Source: Anaerobacillus sp. (GTDB lineage: Bacteria; Bacillota; Bacilli; Bacillales; Anaerobacillaceae). Taken from it: a stretch of 12,466 bases of DNA. The position numbers and the translations under genes were made by a program. Positions 4,494 to 12,300 of this stretch are shown here, piece after piece. The stretch is from positions 1 through 12,466 of the forward strand of contig SKSA01000356.1 of NCBI GenBank assembly GCA_007118195.1. The letters run 5' to 3'. The notes under the pieces were generated by a model. It worked only from the letters and a program-made list of their open reading frames with translations. It searched no databases and had not been told where the DNA came from. The number at the start of each line of letters is the position of its first letter. The stretch's first letter is position 1.

Positions 4494-4590
4494 GTATTTG
4501 GTAGCTGGCTGACATAGACCTTAATAGATCGTTAGTCCCTATAGCTTTGCGACCTTATTTTTCAATAAGTATGCCTTTATCTATACTTAT
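4494..4590 (-). ncRNA. Cyclic di-GMP-I (GEMM) riboswitch
   Basis: Reading the minus strand, the conserved GEMM-I features appear in order. First comes AUAAAGGCA, the J1/2 ligand region. Next is a 6-bp stem CUUAUU/AAUAAG capped by a GAAA tetraloop (4560-4563). GUCGCAAAGCUAUAGGG follows (the invariant CGCAAAGC is at 4544-4551). The second hairpin carries a CUAAC / UAUG tetraloop receptor (4531-4535 and 4513-4516). The aptamer closes with UCAGCCAGCUACC. This matches the architecture of Rfam RF01051 aptamers, in which the GAAA loop docks into the receptor. The P1 helix is weak. A -10 (TATAAT) just upstream starts transcription at the 5' end of the aptamer. The related 2',3'/3',3'-cGAMP variant of GEMM cannot be fully excluded by eye, but c-di-GMP is usual for Bacilli. 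Confidence 0.9.
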
Positions 4591-4594
4591 TGCC

Positions 4595-4600
4595 ATTATA
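4595..4600 (-). promoter_or_regulatory. -10 element of the riboswitch transcript
   Basis: TATAAT on the minus strand, followed by GGCAAT, predicts a start around 4588, immediately before the aptamer. The matching -35 is poor (TTACTT at 17-bp spacing). No terminator is clear after the upstream 860-residue gene, so some read-through into the riboswitch is possible. Confidence 0.55.
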
Positions 4601-4704
4601 AGTGACTTATACACAGAAAGTAAATAAGATATATGATTTAATAAGGCTTACATAAAAGCTAGGTATTTGGTCTGGGTGTCATCCTTGCGCATATTCTGTG
4701 TATT

Positions 4705-7287
4705 TTATAAATATTCTTGTCTCACTTTAGCAATCGCCTCTTCTTTTGAAGAGATATCTTGATTTAAATAAGCGCATTCAATGTCTAATATTATTTTTGA
4801 ATAAAGAGGTCCAGGCTTTAAATTTAAAGTTAATAAATCATTGCCATCAATTAGTTTCGGCATTTCGCACCGTTTTTGTAAGTAAGCTTTTAATATTTCA
4901 ACTAAGCCGAATGGCAATGGTTTTAAAACGGCATAACTAATAATGGCCTCACTTCTGTAATTTTTAAGGAAACGATGAATGTTACCTAATGTGGGATTTT
5001 TAAGGAAATTTTGGTCGTCAAACAGTAACTCAACAATTTCCTCAATAATTTTTAAGCTATCATTATTCAAGGCGAAATCTTTAACAATCTTGACCCCGTT
5101 TTCACTTTGTGAAAAAAGAATCGCTAAATAACAAATCCAGGTTTCACTATTTTGTATTTGTTGTTGTAGTGGTTCAACTTCATCAACTAGTGACTTAAAT
5201 AGTCTCAATTTTTGTTCATCAAAAGAGTTAGTACCAACTAAGAAACGGATGACTCCGATCTCGTGAAGTCGTACAAGAGCTTCTACAGGATGATCTTCTT
5301 TAAGTAAAATATTTAATTCATGAGCAATTCTTGGTTTTGATGTTGATATTATTTTGTCAGCAGAGATCATCGCTAACTCTAACGTTTGTTGATCCATGTT
5401 AAAGCCAAAGCGCTGTTCAAAGCGAACGGCTCGTAAAATTCTTGTTGGGTCTTCAACGAAACTAAGGTTATATAAAATTTTGATTTTGTTATGCTCGATG
5501 TCATTATAGCCATGAAAATAATCAATAAGATTACCAAAATGATCGTTATTGATTTTGATAGCCATTGCGTTAATCGTAAAATCACGGCGGAACAAATCTT
5601 CTTTTAAACTTGACATTTCTACTGTTGGTAGTGCTGCTGGATAGTCATAATACTCTGTTCGTGCTGATGTAATATCAATTTTTAAACGAGAGGGATGTTT
5701 CCAAGTCGCTGTTCCAAATTTTTCATGACATCGTACCGTTCCTCCTAAATGTTCAGCTAAGAGATTAGCAAAAGTGATTCCATTTCCTTCAACAACGATA
5801 TCTATATCTTGATTCGTTCGCCCGATAACTAAGTCGCGTACTATACCACCAATGACATATGCTGAATAGTTGACTTGATCGGCAAGTTTCCCAATTTCTT
5901 TTAAAAGCTGTAAAACTTCAAAAGAAAGGAATTTGTTCATTCGGTCGATCAAGCTGATTTCCAATGGCTTTTCTAGACGATTTTTACCTCCTGTTCGAAG
6001 CTGTTCACCGTGGAGAGCTTCAATGACATTTGTTCTAGATATTATCCCAATGATTTGATCGTTATCGATAACGGGCAGTCGTCCGACGTTTTCTTCAATC
6101 ATTAAGTGTTGCACTTCTTCTAGTGAAATCGTTGAATCGATGGTAATAGGGTTTGTACTCATATATCCCTTTACTGGTGCATGACCTAGGCCATGGTGGT
6201 TAGCTTTATCGACATCTCTTCTAGAGATAATACCAACTAGTTTTTCGTCTTCCAATACAGGAAATCCGGTATGTCCATATCTCAGCATCATCTTGCCAGC
6301 ATCCTCGATCGATGTTTTCGTAGAAACTACTTTAACTGGACTCGACATTATATCTTTAGCAACTAGTGCGGGTTTAACGGTTTGAGAAATAAACTTTTTT
6401 ACGATATTTAAAATGTCATGAAAATCTCCGCTTTTAACCATGGCTGATGCTGCCTTTTGGTGACCACCACCACCAAGCTTTTTAATAAGTGGTAAAATAT
6501 CGATGCGCTCTGATGACGATCTCCCAACAATAAAAATTCGCTTTCCCATTTCAACGACGAAAATTAAAGCATCCGTTCCCGTCATTTCTAACGCTTTTCT
6601 TGAAAGAAATGCTAACCCACCAGTGTATTCGTTTTGTTGATGAGAAGCAATTAAAATGTCGACTCCATTAATATAATGTTCTTCACTTTGTTGTAGTAAG
6701 CATTGAAGTAAATACTGCTCCTTTTCTTGTAATGGAGTTTCGGAAAACTTAGAAATGAGTTGTAAGTTAGCTCCATTTTCAATTAAAAAACTTCCTATAA
6801 TTAAATCTCTCGCTGTCGTATTTAAATATGTAAAAGAACCTGTATCTGTATAGAGTCCAAGGGCAAAAATGGTTGCTTCAAAGGAGGAGATAGAAATATT
6901 TCTCGCTTCGATTTCTTCTAAAATGAGTGTAACCGTTGCACCAACTTTTTCGATCGTGGTATAGTTGGCTACAACATTATGCTCGTTTACTTCGTGATGA
7001 TCATAAACAATAAACTCCACCGTTTCTTTTTTTATATATTTTGCAATGTCACCAATACGTTGTAATGAAGCAATATCCACCATAATGACGGTACTAACAG
7101 CTTGCCAATCAATTTGGTTAGGATGGTATAAATTTAGTGAATCACGATAGATTGCTAAAAAACGTTCAACAGCTTTTCCTTGTTTTGTTGGTAATATTAA
7201 CTTAGCTTGTGGGTATAATTTTTTTGCTGCGACCATCGAAGCAAGTCCATCAAAGTCTAAATTGACATGGGAAATAATTACTTGCAA
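4705..7287 (-). CDS. DHH phosphoesterase-CBS-CBS-tRNA nucleotidyltransferase fusion
   Basis: A fusion protein of 860 residues, about twice a normal CCA-adding enzyme. Residues 1-300 are a DHH/DHHA1 phosphoesterase module with HVNLDFDG (7-14), YDHH (95-98) and GGGGHQKAA (272-280), all metal or substrate motifs of NrnA-like proteins. Two CBS domains follow (about 308-360 and 373-427). The class II nucleotidyltransferase core begins near 470: VIGGIVRD (478-485), catalytic DID (494-496), RRDFTINAMA (567-576) and EDPTRILRAVRFEQRFGF (612-629), plus a helical C-terminus. It adds A, C or both to tRNA 3' ends. In some bacteria this fused form is one half of a split CC-adding/A-adding pair; which residues this copy adds is not decided here. 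The CBS pair may sense an adenine nucleotide. Start is TTG, with GGGGG nine bases upstream. No motif is broken. Confidence 0.93.
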   Translation of the reverse strand: MQVIISHVNLDFDGLASMVAAKKLYPQAKLILPTKQGKAVERFLAIYRDSLNLYHPNQIDWQAVSTVIMVDIASLQRIGDIAKYIKKETVEFIVYDHHEVNEHNVVANYTTIEKVGATVTLILEEIEARNISISSFEATIFALGLYTDTGSFTYLNTTARDLIIGSFLIENGANLQLISKFSETPLQEKEQYLLQCLLQQSEEHYINGVDILIASHQQNEYTGGLAFLSRKALEMTGTDALIFVVEMGKRIFIVGRSSSERIDILPLIKKLGGGGHQKAASAMVKSGDFHDILNIVKKFISQTVKPALVAKDIMSSPVKVVSTKTSIEDAGKMMLRYGHTGFPVLEDEKLVGIISRRDVDKANHHGLGHAPVKGYMSTNPITIDSTISLEEVQHLMIEENVGRLPVIDNDQIIGIISRTNVIEALHGEQLRTGGKNRLEKPLEISLIDRMNKFLSFEVLQLLKEIGKLADQVNYSAYVIGGIVRDLVIGRTNQDIDIVVEGNGITFANLLAEHLGGTVRCHEKFGTATWKHPSRLKIDITSARTEYYDYPAALPTVEMSSLKEDLFRRDFTINAMAIKINNDHFGNLIDYFHGYNDIEHNKIKILYNLSFVEDPTRILRAVRFEQRFGFNMDQQTLELAMISADKIISTSKPRIAHELNILLKEDHPVEALVRLHEIGVIRFLVGTNSFDEQKLRLFKSLVDEVEPLQQQIQNSETWICYLAILFSQSENGVKIVKDFALNNDSLKIIEEIVELLFDDQNFLKNPTLGNIHRFLKNYRSEAIISYAVLKPLPFGLVEILKAYLQKRCEMPKLIDGNDLLTLNLKPGPLYSKIILDIECAYLNQDISSKEEAIAKVRQEYL

Positions 7288-7420
7288 AAGGTTAACCCCC
7301 TATTCTGACAAATCTCTTTTAAAGATAAGTGTATCAAAATGTTGTAAATAATTGTAGTTAAACAAAGAGGTTTTGTAATATATTGTAAAATTTATTACTC
7401 TTTCATGACAAAACTATCCA

Positions 7421-7464
7421 TGTGACATTGGTCACCGAAAGATTAGATGAAGTTTATGTATGAT
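7421..7464 (+). promoter_or_regulatory. FNR-type box and -10 of the cupin gene
   Basis: TGTGA-CATTGG-TCACC (7421-7436) fits the Fnr/Crp-family site TGTGA-N6-TCACA with one mismatch. A good -10, TATGAT (7459-7464), places the transcript start near 7471, which puts the centre of the box at about -42. That is the class II activator position, and there is no -35 hexamer to replace it. Activation at low oxygen is the inference. Confidence 0.6.
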
Positions 7465-7538
7465 GGAGTTAAGTTAATGAAGTTCTCAAAATCCTAAACG
7501 ACGATAGCACGAATTAATTAGAAGGAGGTTGATGAAAA

Positions 7539-7847
7539 ATGGAAATCATAAATTATGCTAGTTCGTATGAAATCCCTGTAGCGAAAAAAATGTTACTTCA
7601 ATTTGACACTGGAATGGTGATGAATTTGCAGCTTAAAAAAGGCGAAAAAATTCCTCGTCATTTAGCACCATGTGAGGCGATTATCGTTGTTACAGAAGGT
7701 GAAGTGATTTTCCGTAGTGGGAACGATGAAAAAGTTTTAAAACAAGGTATTTTAGCAAAATTGGAAGTTGAAGATGATCACGAATTTGAAGCTGTTGAAA
7801 ACTCAAGTATCGTCGTTGTTAAAGTGAATGGGAAATTGAATTGCTAA
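7539..7847 (+). CDS. Small single-domain cupin protein
   Basis: A 102-residue protein with the cupin beta-barrel signature: LQLKKGEKIPRHLAPCEAIIVVTEGEV (30-56) corresponds to motif 1, and LEVEDDHEFEAVENSSIVVVKV (75-96) to motif 2. Of the usual metal ligands it keeps H41, E46 and H81, but the second His of the HxH pair is replaced (HLAPCE), so metal binding may be weak or altered. Two Cys are present (C45 and C102). No enzymatic role can be assigned. Small cupins of this type often accompany anaerobic or nitrogen-oxide metabolism, and the upstream FNR-type box agrees with that. AGGAGG (7523-7528) lies ten bases before the ATG. It is divergent from the tRNA nucleotidyltransferase gene and convergent with pssA. 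Confidence 0.75.
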   Translation: MEIINYASSYEIPVAKKMLLQFDTGMVMNLQLKKGEKIPRHLAPCEAIIVVTEGEVIFRSGNDEKVLKQGILAKLEVEDDHEFEAVENSSIVVVKVNGKLNC

Positions 7848-7933
7848 AATTTTACGAAACCATGCGCACAAGAGAAGCTTAAGGTTGAGAATAGACATCA
7901 TTCCATTGTTTATAGATCCCTATCCTTTAAAAG

Positions 7934-7975
7934 AAAAAGTGTAAAAACTTCTGATAGGAAGTTTTTACACTTTTT
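7934..7975. terminator. Bidirectional terminator between cupin gene and pssA
   Basis: A perfect 18-bp stem (7934-7951 with 7958-7975) and a TGATAG loop have A- and T-runs at the outer ends. The last codons and the stop of pssA (7965-7967) lie inside the right arm, so the minus-strand gene ends within its own terminator. Confidence 0.92.
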
Positions 7976-8504
7976 TAACTTTAAATGTGCTAATCATGAG
8001 AATAGCTAAAATAATTATGATAAACATAAATGCTGGATCAGGAATAACATCAACAAATAAAAAACTAATTGTAAGAATACATCCGCCAGCAGTAATCGGT
8101 AAGCCGACGAAATACCCTTGATGGTCTGAAACATTAAATCTTGCTAAACGAACAGCTCCACATGCAATGAAAATAATCGTAAATATAGCACCAGGTGTTC
8201 CGAATTCAGTTAAAATTGCAGAGTATAACAATAGAGATGGTGCTACTCCGAAGGAAATAAGATCACATAAGGAATCGAGTTGTTTTCCTAAGTCAGATGT
8301 TATATTGAGTCTTCTAGCGACGATCCCGTCAAAACGATCAAAAACGGCAGCCAAACAGATAAATAACAAACTTGTGTAAAGCTCACCTTGAAGAACAAAT
8401 ATGATGGCGAAAGCGCCTAAACTTAAATTTACGATCGTTAATAAGTTGGCTGCTTGGCTTCTAAATTTTTTAATTGTTTGGTCTAGATGTTGTAGGATAA
8501 ACAC
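7965..8504 (-). CDS. pssA: CDP-diacylglycerol-serine O-phosphatidyltransferase
   Basis: Makes phosphatidylserine from CDP-diacylglycerol and serine in the membrane, the first step to phosphatidylethanolamine. The CDP-alcohol phosphotransferase signature DG(x2)AR(x8)G(x3)D(x3)D is complete: D59-G60, A63-R64, G73, D77 and D81. The remainder is hydrophobic, with about five or six membrane segments. Length, 179 residues, is close to the 177 of B. subtilis PssA. Start choice: AAGGAG (8513-8518) is eight bases before GTG 8504, but only two before ATG 8510, and it overlaps the further GTG at 8511-8513; I prefer 8504. Its partner psd is next door but divergent. A perfect inverted repeat lies just upstream of the ribosome binding site. 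Confidence 0.9.
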   Translation of the reverse strand: MFILQHLDQTIKKFRSQAANLLTIVNLSLGAFAIIFVLQGELYTSLLFICLAAVFDRFDGIVARRLNITSDLGKQLDSLCDLISFGVAPSLLLYSAILTEFGTPGAIFTIIFIACGAVRLARFNVSDHQGYFVGLPITAGGCILTISFLFVDVIPDPAFMFIIIILAILMISTFKVKKV

Positions 8505-8524
8505 ATTCATCACTCCTTGTGATA

Positions 8525-8547
8525 AACTAACGTTATTATCGTTAGTT
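8525..8547. promoter_or_regulatory. Inverted repeat in the pssA leader
   Basis: AACTAACG (8525-8532) and CGTTAGTT (8540-8547) form perfect 8-bp arms around a 7-nt AT loop. It lies immediately upstream of the pssA ribosome binding site and downstream of a likely -10 (TATAAT on the minus strand, 8577-8582). It may be an operator or an mRNA stem affecting translation; no T-tract follows, so it is not a terminator. Confidence 0.5.
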
Positions 8548-8648
8548 CCTTTACAATATATAAAGGGTTATTTTTATTATAAATTGAGTTAACAATTATT
8601 GATATACTTTTTTGTAAATAATTTAACTTATTAAAAGATAAAAGTAGC

Positions 8649-8676
8649 TTCAATGGGAAGTGTAACATCCTACAAT
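8649..8676 (+). promoter_or_regulatory. Possible promoter of psd
   Basis: TTCAAT (8649-8654) and TACAAT (8671-8676) with a 16-bp spacer make a moderate sigma-A match, 35 bp before the GTG start. Confidence 0.35.
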
Positions 8677-8710
8677 TTTTATAAAAAAATGATTATTCTG
8701 GAGGAAAAAA

Positions 8711-9490
8711 GTGAAAAAGAAAATTTATCAATCGTTTGTAGAATTATCTGGAAACCGTTTTAATTCATATTTGTTAAAAGCTTTCACGAAATCGAAAATA
8801 AGTAAAATTTTAAATAAATCTTTTGTGAAAGTTTATAACATTGATGAAAAAGAAATGGAAAAGCCTCTGCACGAATACAAAAGCTTACAGGAGTTATTTA
8901 TAAGAAACTTGAAAGATGAAGCAAGACCTATTGATCAGGGGCCTAATAGTGTCGTAAGTCCCGTAGATGGCATTCTTGCCAATGTAGGTGAAATTACTGA
9001 TAAATGTACATTCCATGTCAAAAACCAAGATTATAGCTTAAGCGAGATGCTTGGCAATAAAAAAAGAGCTGAAAAATATAAAAATGGTACTTATATCATT
9101 TTATACTTAAGCCCTAGCCATTATCACCGAATTCATACCCCAGTTTCAGGAACTGTTGTAGGAAAGTGGGCATTAGGAAATAAATCATATCCGGTGAATG
9201 AATTAGGTCTCAAGCTAGGTAAACGCCCTTTATCAAAAAATTTCCGATTTATCACCGAAGTTCGTTTACATAATGAAAAGCATTATGCATTAGTGAAAGT
9301 TGGAGCAATGAATGTCAATAGCATTCACCCTACTTTTAAAGGCGATGAAGTAGAAAAAGGCAAAGAAATGGGTTATTTCTCTTTTGGTTCGACGGTTGTC
9401 CTTCTATTTGAAAATAACACAATCACCTTGGTTGATTCCATAAAGACACCAATGGATGTAAAAGTAGGGATGAAAATTGGTTCTTTTTAA
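8711..9490 (+). CDS. psd: Phosphatidylserine decarboxylase proenzyme
   Basis: Converts phosphatidylserine to phosphatidylethanolamine. The protein is made as a proenzyme that cuts itself; the motif FGST (225-228) gives the alpha chain a pyruvoyl group from S227. The other catalytic residues are D86 (SPVDG) and H142 (HYHRIHTP). At 259 residues it matches the short Bacillus form. It lacks an obvious N-terminal membrane helix. The GTG start follows GGAGG (8700-8704). It is divergent from pssA, which makes its substrate; in B. subtilis the two are in one operon, so this arrangement differs. No clear terminator follows. Confidence 0.95.
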   Translation: MKKKIYQSFVELSGNRFNSYLLKAFTKSKISKILNKSFVKVYNIDEKEMEKPLHEYKSLQELFIRNLKDEARPIDQGPNSVVSPVDGILANVGEITDKCTFHVKNQDYSLSEMLGNKKRAEKYKNGTYIILYLSPSHYHRIHTPVSGTVVGKWALGNKSYPVNELGLKLGKRPLSKNFRFITEVRLHNEKHYALVKVGAMNVNSIHPTFKGDEVEKGKEMGYFSFGSTVVLLFENNTITLVDSIKTPMDVKVGMKIGSF

Positions 9491-9545
9491 GTTGAATTCA
9501 TGGAAATTGTCCGAATTTTACATTTAAATGATGGCGACTTACTTG

Positions 9546-9575
9546 TTGTCATGAAGGTTTAGTTAGTCGTATAAA
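9546..9575 (+). promoter_or_regulatory. Likely sigma-A promoter of the CdaR-type regulator gene
   Basis: TTGTCA (9546-9551) and TATAAA (9570-9575) are separated by 18 bp, each with one mismatch to consensus. The start would be near 9582, close to the ribosome binding site. Confidence 0.45.
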
Positions 9576-9597
9576 AAGGTTTTGGGGTGGTGAAATT

Positions 9598-10731
9598 TTG
9601 AAATTACTATCAGGATTAGCACAAAGGATTGTCAATGAGGTTACTGACATTTTAGATGAAGAAGTGATTGTCGTTAATCATAACGGAATAATCATTGCTG
9701 CAAACGACGTAAATCGTGTTGGCAATTTTCATGAAGGAGCACAAATTGCCGTAAAAAGAAAAGAAAAGTTCGTCATCACCAAAGAAAATGTCTTTAACCT
9801 TAAAGGTGTTAAAGCAGGAATTAACTTGCCAATCATTTTTCATAATAAAGCGATTGGTGTCATCGGCATTACCGGTGAGCCGAAAGATGTGGAGCAGTTT
9901 GGTGAACTGATTCAAAGAATGACGGAGTTAATTATACAACAAGCTCATTTTCACGAAAAAGTTGAATCAAAATACCGTGGTTTAGAAACATTTGTTTATG
10001 AATGGCTCCATTTAAAACAAATCGATGATGATTTTAGGGAACGTGGAGAAATATTAGGCATTTCTATGGATATGCCACGCTGCTGTGTGTTAATAGAATT
10101 TTCTCACAATAAACAAGCGAATGATGAAAATGAACTTTTAGAACGAGAAACTTTTGAAGTATTGAGAGAGTTTTTTCAAAACGAGCCTCAGGATGTGATC
10201 GTCCAATGGGGGAATGGCAGATTTGTACTGTTAAAATCTATTCGTAATTCAAATGTTGAAGAAAGTGTCGTTAATGCGATTAAATCTGCGCAAGCCTTCA
10301 TTAAAGATAATTACGGGATTGCTTTTTGTGCAGGAATTGGGACAATCGTAGATGAATCAGCAAAACTTCATTTGTCTTACCATCACGCCAAAAAAGCGCT
10401 TCGAGTTTCGGAGGAAACCAATCCTTTAATTTGTTATGATGATTTAACTTTAGATGTTGTTTTAGCTGAGTTAAATGATGAAACTCGTAAAGAAGTAGTT
10501 GAAAAAGTTTTAGGAAATTTAATTCAAGAAGATGATCTTCTTGAAACGTTAGAGATGTATTTGCATAGCGACCTCTCGATAAAGGAGACTTCAAAACTTC
10601 TTCATATTCACATTAATACTCTTCATTATCGCTTGAAAAGGATTTCGGAATTAACCGGATATTCATTAAAAAAGACCGGGAATTTGGTTACATTTTACAT
10701 TGCTCTCTCATTCTGGAATGAAATTAGATGA
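9598..10731 (+). CDS. CdaR/sugar-diacid-type transcription activator, likely for glcDF
   Basis: A 377-residue regulator. Residues 1-135 look like the putative sugar diacid recognition domain: LSGLAQRIVNEVTDIL, VNHNGIIIAAND and IGVIGITGEP are typical. A GGDEF-like degenerate middle (about 140-290) follows, then a PucR-type HTH at the C-terminus (about 325-349, LSIKETSKLLHIHINTLHYRL). The family includes CdaR, and the gene order with glcD-glcF equals B. subtilis ysfB-ysfC-ysfD, so the effector is probably glycolate or a related small hydroxyacid (inferred). The TTG start has GGGGTGGTGA (9584-9593) before it and gives the full domain. A terminator separates it from glcD, so glcD has its own promoter. 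Confidence 0.85.
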   Translation: MKLLSGLAQRIVNEVTDILDEEVIVVNHNGIIIAANDVNRVGNFHEGAQIAVKRKEKFVITKENVFNLKGVKAGINLPIIFHNKAIGVIGITGEPKDVEQFGELIQRMTELIIQQAHFHEKVESKYRGLETFVYEWLHLKQIDDDFRERGEILGISMDMPRCCVLIEFSHNKQANDENELLERETFEVLREFFQNEPQDVIVQWGNGRFVLLKSIRNSNVEESVVNAIKSAQAFIKDNYGIAFCAGIGTIVDESAKLHLSYHHAKKALRVSEETNPLICYDDLTLDVVLAELNDETRKEVVEKVLGNLIQEDDLLETLEMYLHSDLSIKETSKLLHIHINTLHYRLKRISELTGYSLKKTGNLVTFYIALSFWNEIR

Positions 10732-10752
10732 AAATACAAAAAAAAATAGTGG

Positions 10753-10803
10753 AACGCTTCTATCTTTGTTTTTTAATACATAGATGGAAGCGTTTTATTT
10801 TTC
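10753..10803 (+). terminator. Rho-independent terminator after the regulator gene
   Basis: A 16-nt stem (10753-10768 with 10779-10794) with one G-U pair and one mismatch has a T-rich loop and is followed by TTATTTTTC. An A-tract before the stem could also serve the other strand. Confidence 0.85.
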
Positions 10804-10887
10804 TATAATTAGAGTACAAATAAATAATCAATGATAAAAATAATAGCAAAAGCCTGTTATAAATATCGATAATAAGGGGAGGATTAT

Positions 10888-12300
10888 ATGATTAGTCAAG
10901 AAGCTAAAAAGAAGTTGCAAGCCATTGTGGGGGAAGAGAATTATCTTGATTCAAAACAAAGTTTAGTTGCATATTCTTATGATGCAACACCCAATTACCA
11001 AGCCCTACCAGATGCCGTGATGAAACCTCGAAATACACAAGATGTGTCTGAGATCGTAAAAGTTTGTAATGAGTACAAGATACCAATTGTTCCTAGGGGA
11101 AATGCAACAAATTTATGTGCTGGGACATGCCCGTTAGAAGGCGGTATTGTGCTTATTTTTACTCATATGAATAAAATTTTAGAAATCGATGAAGAAAACT
11201 TAACAGTAACTGTTCAACCAGGACTAATTACATTAGACATGATTAATGCTGTTGAGGCAAAAGGATTATTTTACCCGCCAGATCCGAGTTCTATGAAAAT
11301 CTCAACAATGGGTGGAAATATTAATGAGTGTTCAGGTGGCCTACGCGGGTTGAAATATGGTGTTACACGTGATTACGTTATCGCTTTAGAAACGGTATTA
11401 CCGAATGGAAACATTATTCGTACCGGTGGAAAGCTTGCAAAAGATGTAGCCGGATATGATTTTACGAGATTAATGGTAGGCTCTGAAGGAACGCTAGGGG
11501 TTATTACAGAAGCAACTTTAAAGCTTATTCCAATTCCTGAAACAAAGAAAACAATGTTAGCTCTTTATGATAATCTTGAAGCTGCTGGTCGAACAGTATC
11601 AAAGATCATTGCCAATAAGATTATTCCAGCAACGTTAGAGTTTTTAGATCAACCAACGATCAAAGTTGTTGAAGACTTTGCTAAAATAGGTCTACCTACA
11701 GAAGTAGGAGCGGTTTTATTAATTGAACAAGACGGTCCCGAAGAAGTAGTAGAAAGAGATATTGCTAGTATTGCTAAAATTTGTGAAGAAGAAAAAGCGA
11801 TATCTGTCCAAGTAGCACAAACACCTGAGGAAGGTGCAGCTCTAACAACAGCTAGACGTTCAGCGTTGTCAGCTCTTGCAAGAATGAAGCCAACAACGAT
11901 TTTAGAAGATGCAACAGTGCCACGTTCAAAAGTTGCGGAAATGGTTCGTGAAATCGAAGTTATTGCCAAACGTAATAATGTTGAAATTTGTACGTTTGGA
12001 CATGCTGGAGACGGAAATTTACACCCAACATGTATGACCGATGTTCGTGATAAAGACGAAATGCATCGTGTTGAAGTTGCGTTTGAAGAAATTTTTGAAA
12101 AAGCGATTCAATTAGGTGGAACAATTACAGGCGAGCACGGAGTCGGGGTAATGAAATCACCATATTTAGCTTGGAAACTTGGTGAAGAGGGCGTCGAAGC
12201 TATGAAAACGTTAAAAATGGCGTTTGATCCTAATAATATTATGAATCCTGGAAAAATGTTTGCAAAAGAATCACGTAAACGGGTGGTGGTTAATCGATGA
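10888..12300 (+). CDS. glcD: Glycolate oxidase FAD-binding subunit
   Basis: A 470-residue FAD-linked oxidase of the VAO/PCMH type. The FAD domain is at about 40-215, with [11 protein letters not shown] (69-79), PPDPSS (130-135), [10 protein letters not shown] (142-151) and [17 protein letters not shown] (197-213). The C-terminal substrate domain has [10 protein letters not shown] (371-380) and TGEHGVG (414-420). It oxidises glycolate, or a similar 2-hydroxyacid, to glyoxylate, passing electrons to the iron-sulfur subunit GlcF. The GTNLCAG-type loop matches the B. subtilis YsfC type. Here the residue after GN is Ala rather than the usual Gly. AAGGGGAGG precedes the ATG. The stop overlaps the glcF start (ATGA). 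D-lactate dehydrogenases of the same family are the main alternative; the neighbours favour glycolate. Confidence 0.93.
   Translation: MISQEAKKKLQAIVGEENYLDSKQSLVAYSYDATPNYQALPDAVMKPRNTQDVSEIVKVCNEYKIPIVPRGNATNLCAGTCPLEGGIVLIFTHMNKILEIDEENLTVTVQPGLITLDMINAVEAKGLFYPPDPSSMKISTMGGNINECSGGLRGLKYGVTRDYVIALETVLPNGNIIRTGGKLAKDVAGYDFTRLMVGSEGTLGVITEATLKLIPIPETKKTMLALYDNLEAAGRTVSKIIANKIIPATLEFLDQPTIKVVEDFAKIGLPTEVGAVLLIEQDGPEEVVERDIASIAKICEEEKAISVQVAQTPEEGAALTTARRSALSALARMKPTTILEDATVPRSKVAEMVREIEVIAKRNNVEICTFGHAGDGNLHPTCMTDVRDKDEMHRVEVAFEEIFEKAIQLGGTITGEHGVGVMKSPYLAWKLGEEGVEAMKTLKMAFDPNNIMNPGKMFAKESRKRVVVNR

Noticed and set aside
8660..8690. ECF (sigma-X-like) promoter for psd, suggested by TGTAAC
   Set aside because: No CG-containing -10 follows at the needed distance, so only the -35-like half is present.
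9500..9562. 20-codon ORF between psd and the regulator gene
   Set aside because: No Shine-Dalgarno before its ATG, and it overlaps the likely promoter of the regulator gene.
10301..10594. Minus-strand ORF inside the CdaR-type gene
   Set aside because: It is a frame shadow of a well-supported gene with intact domains on the plus strand.
11649..11969. Minus-strand ORF inside glcD
   Set aside because: It is antisense to conserved glcD coding sequence and has no ribosome binding site or family pattern.
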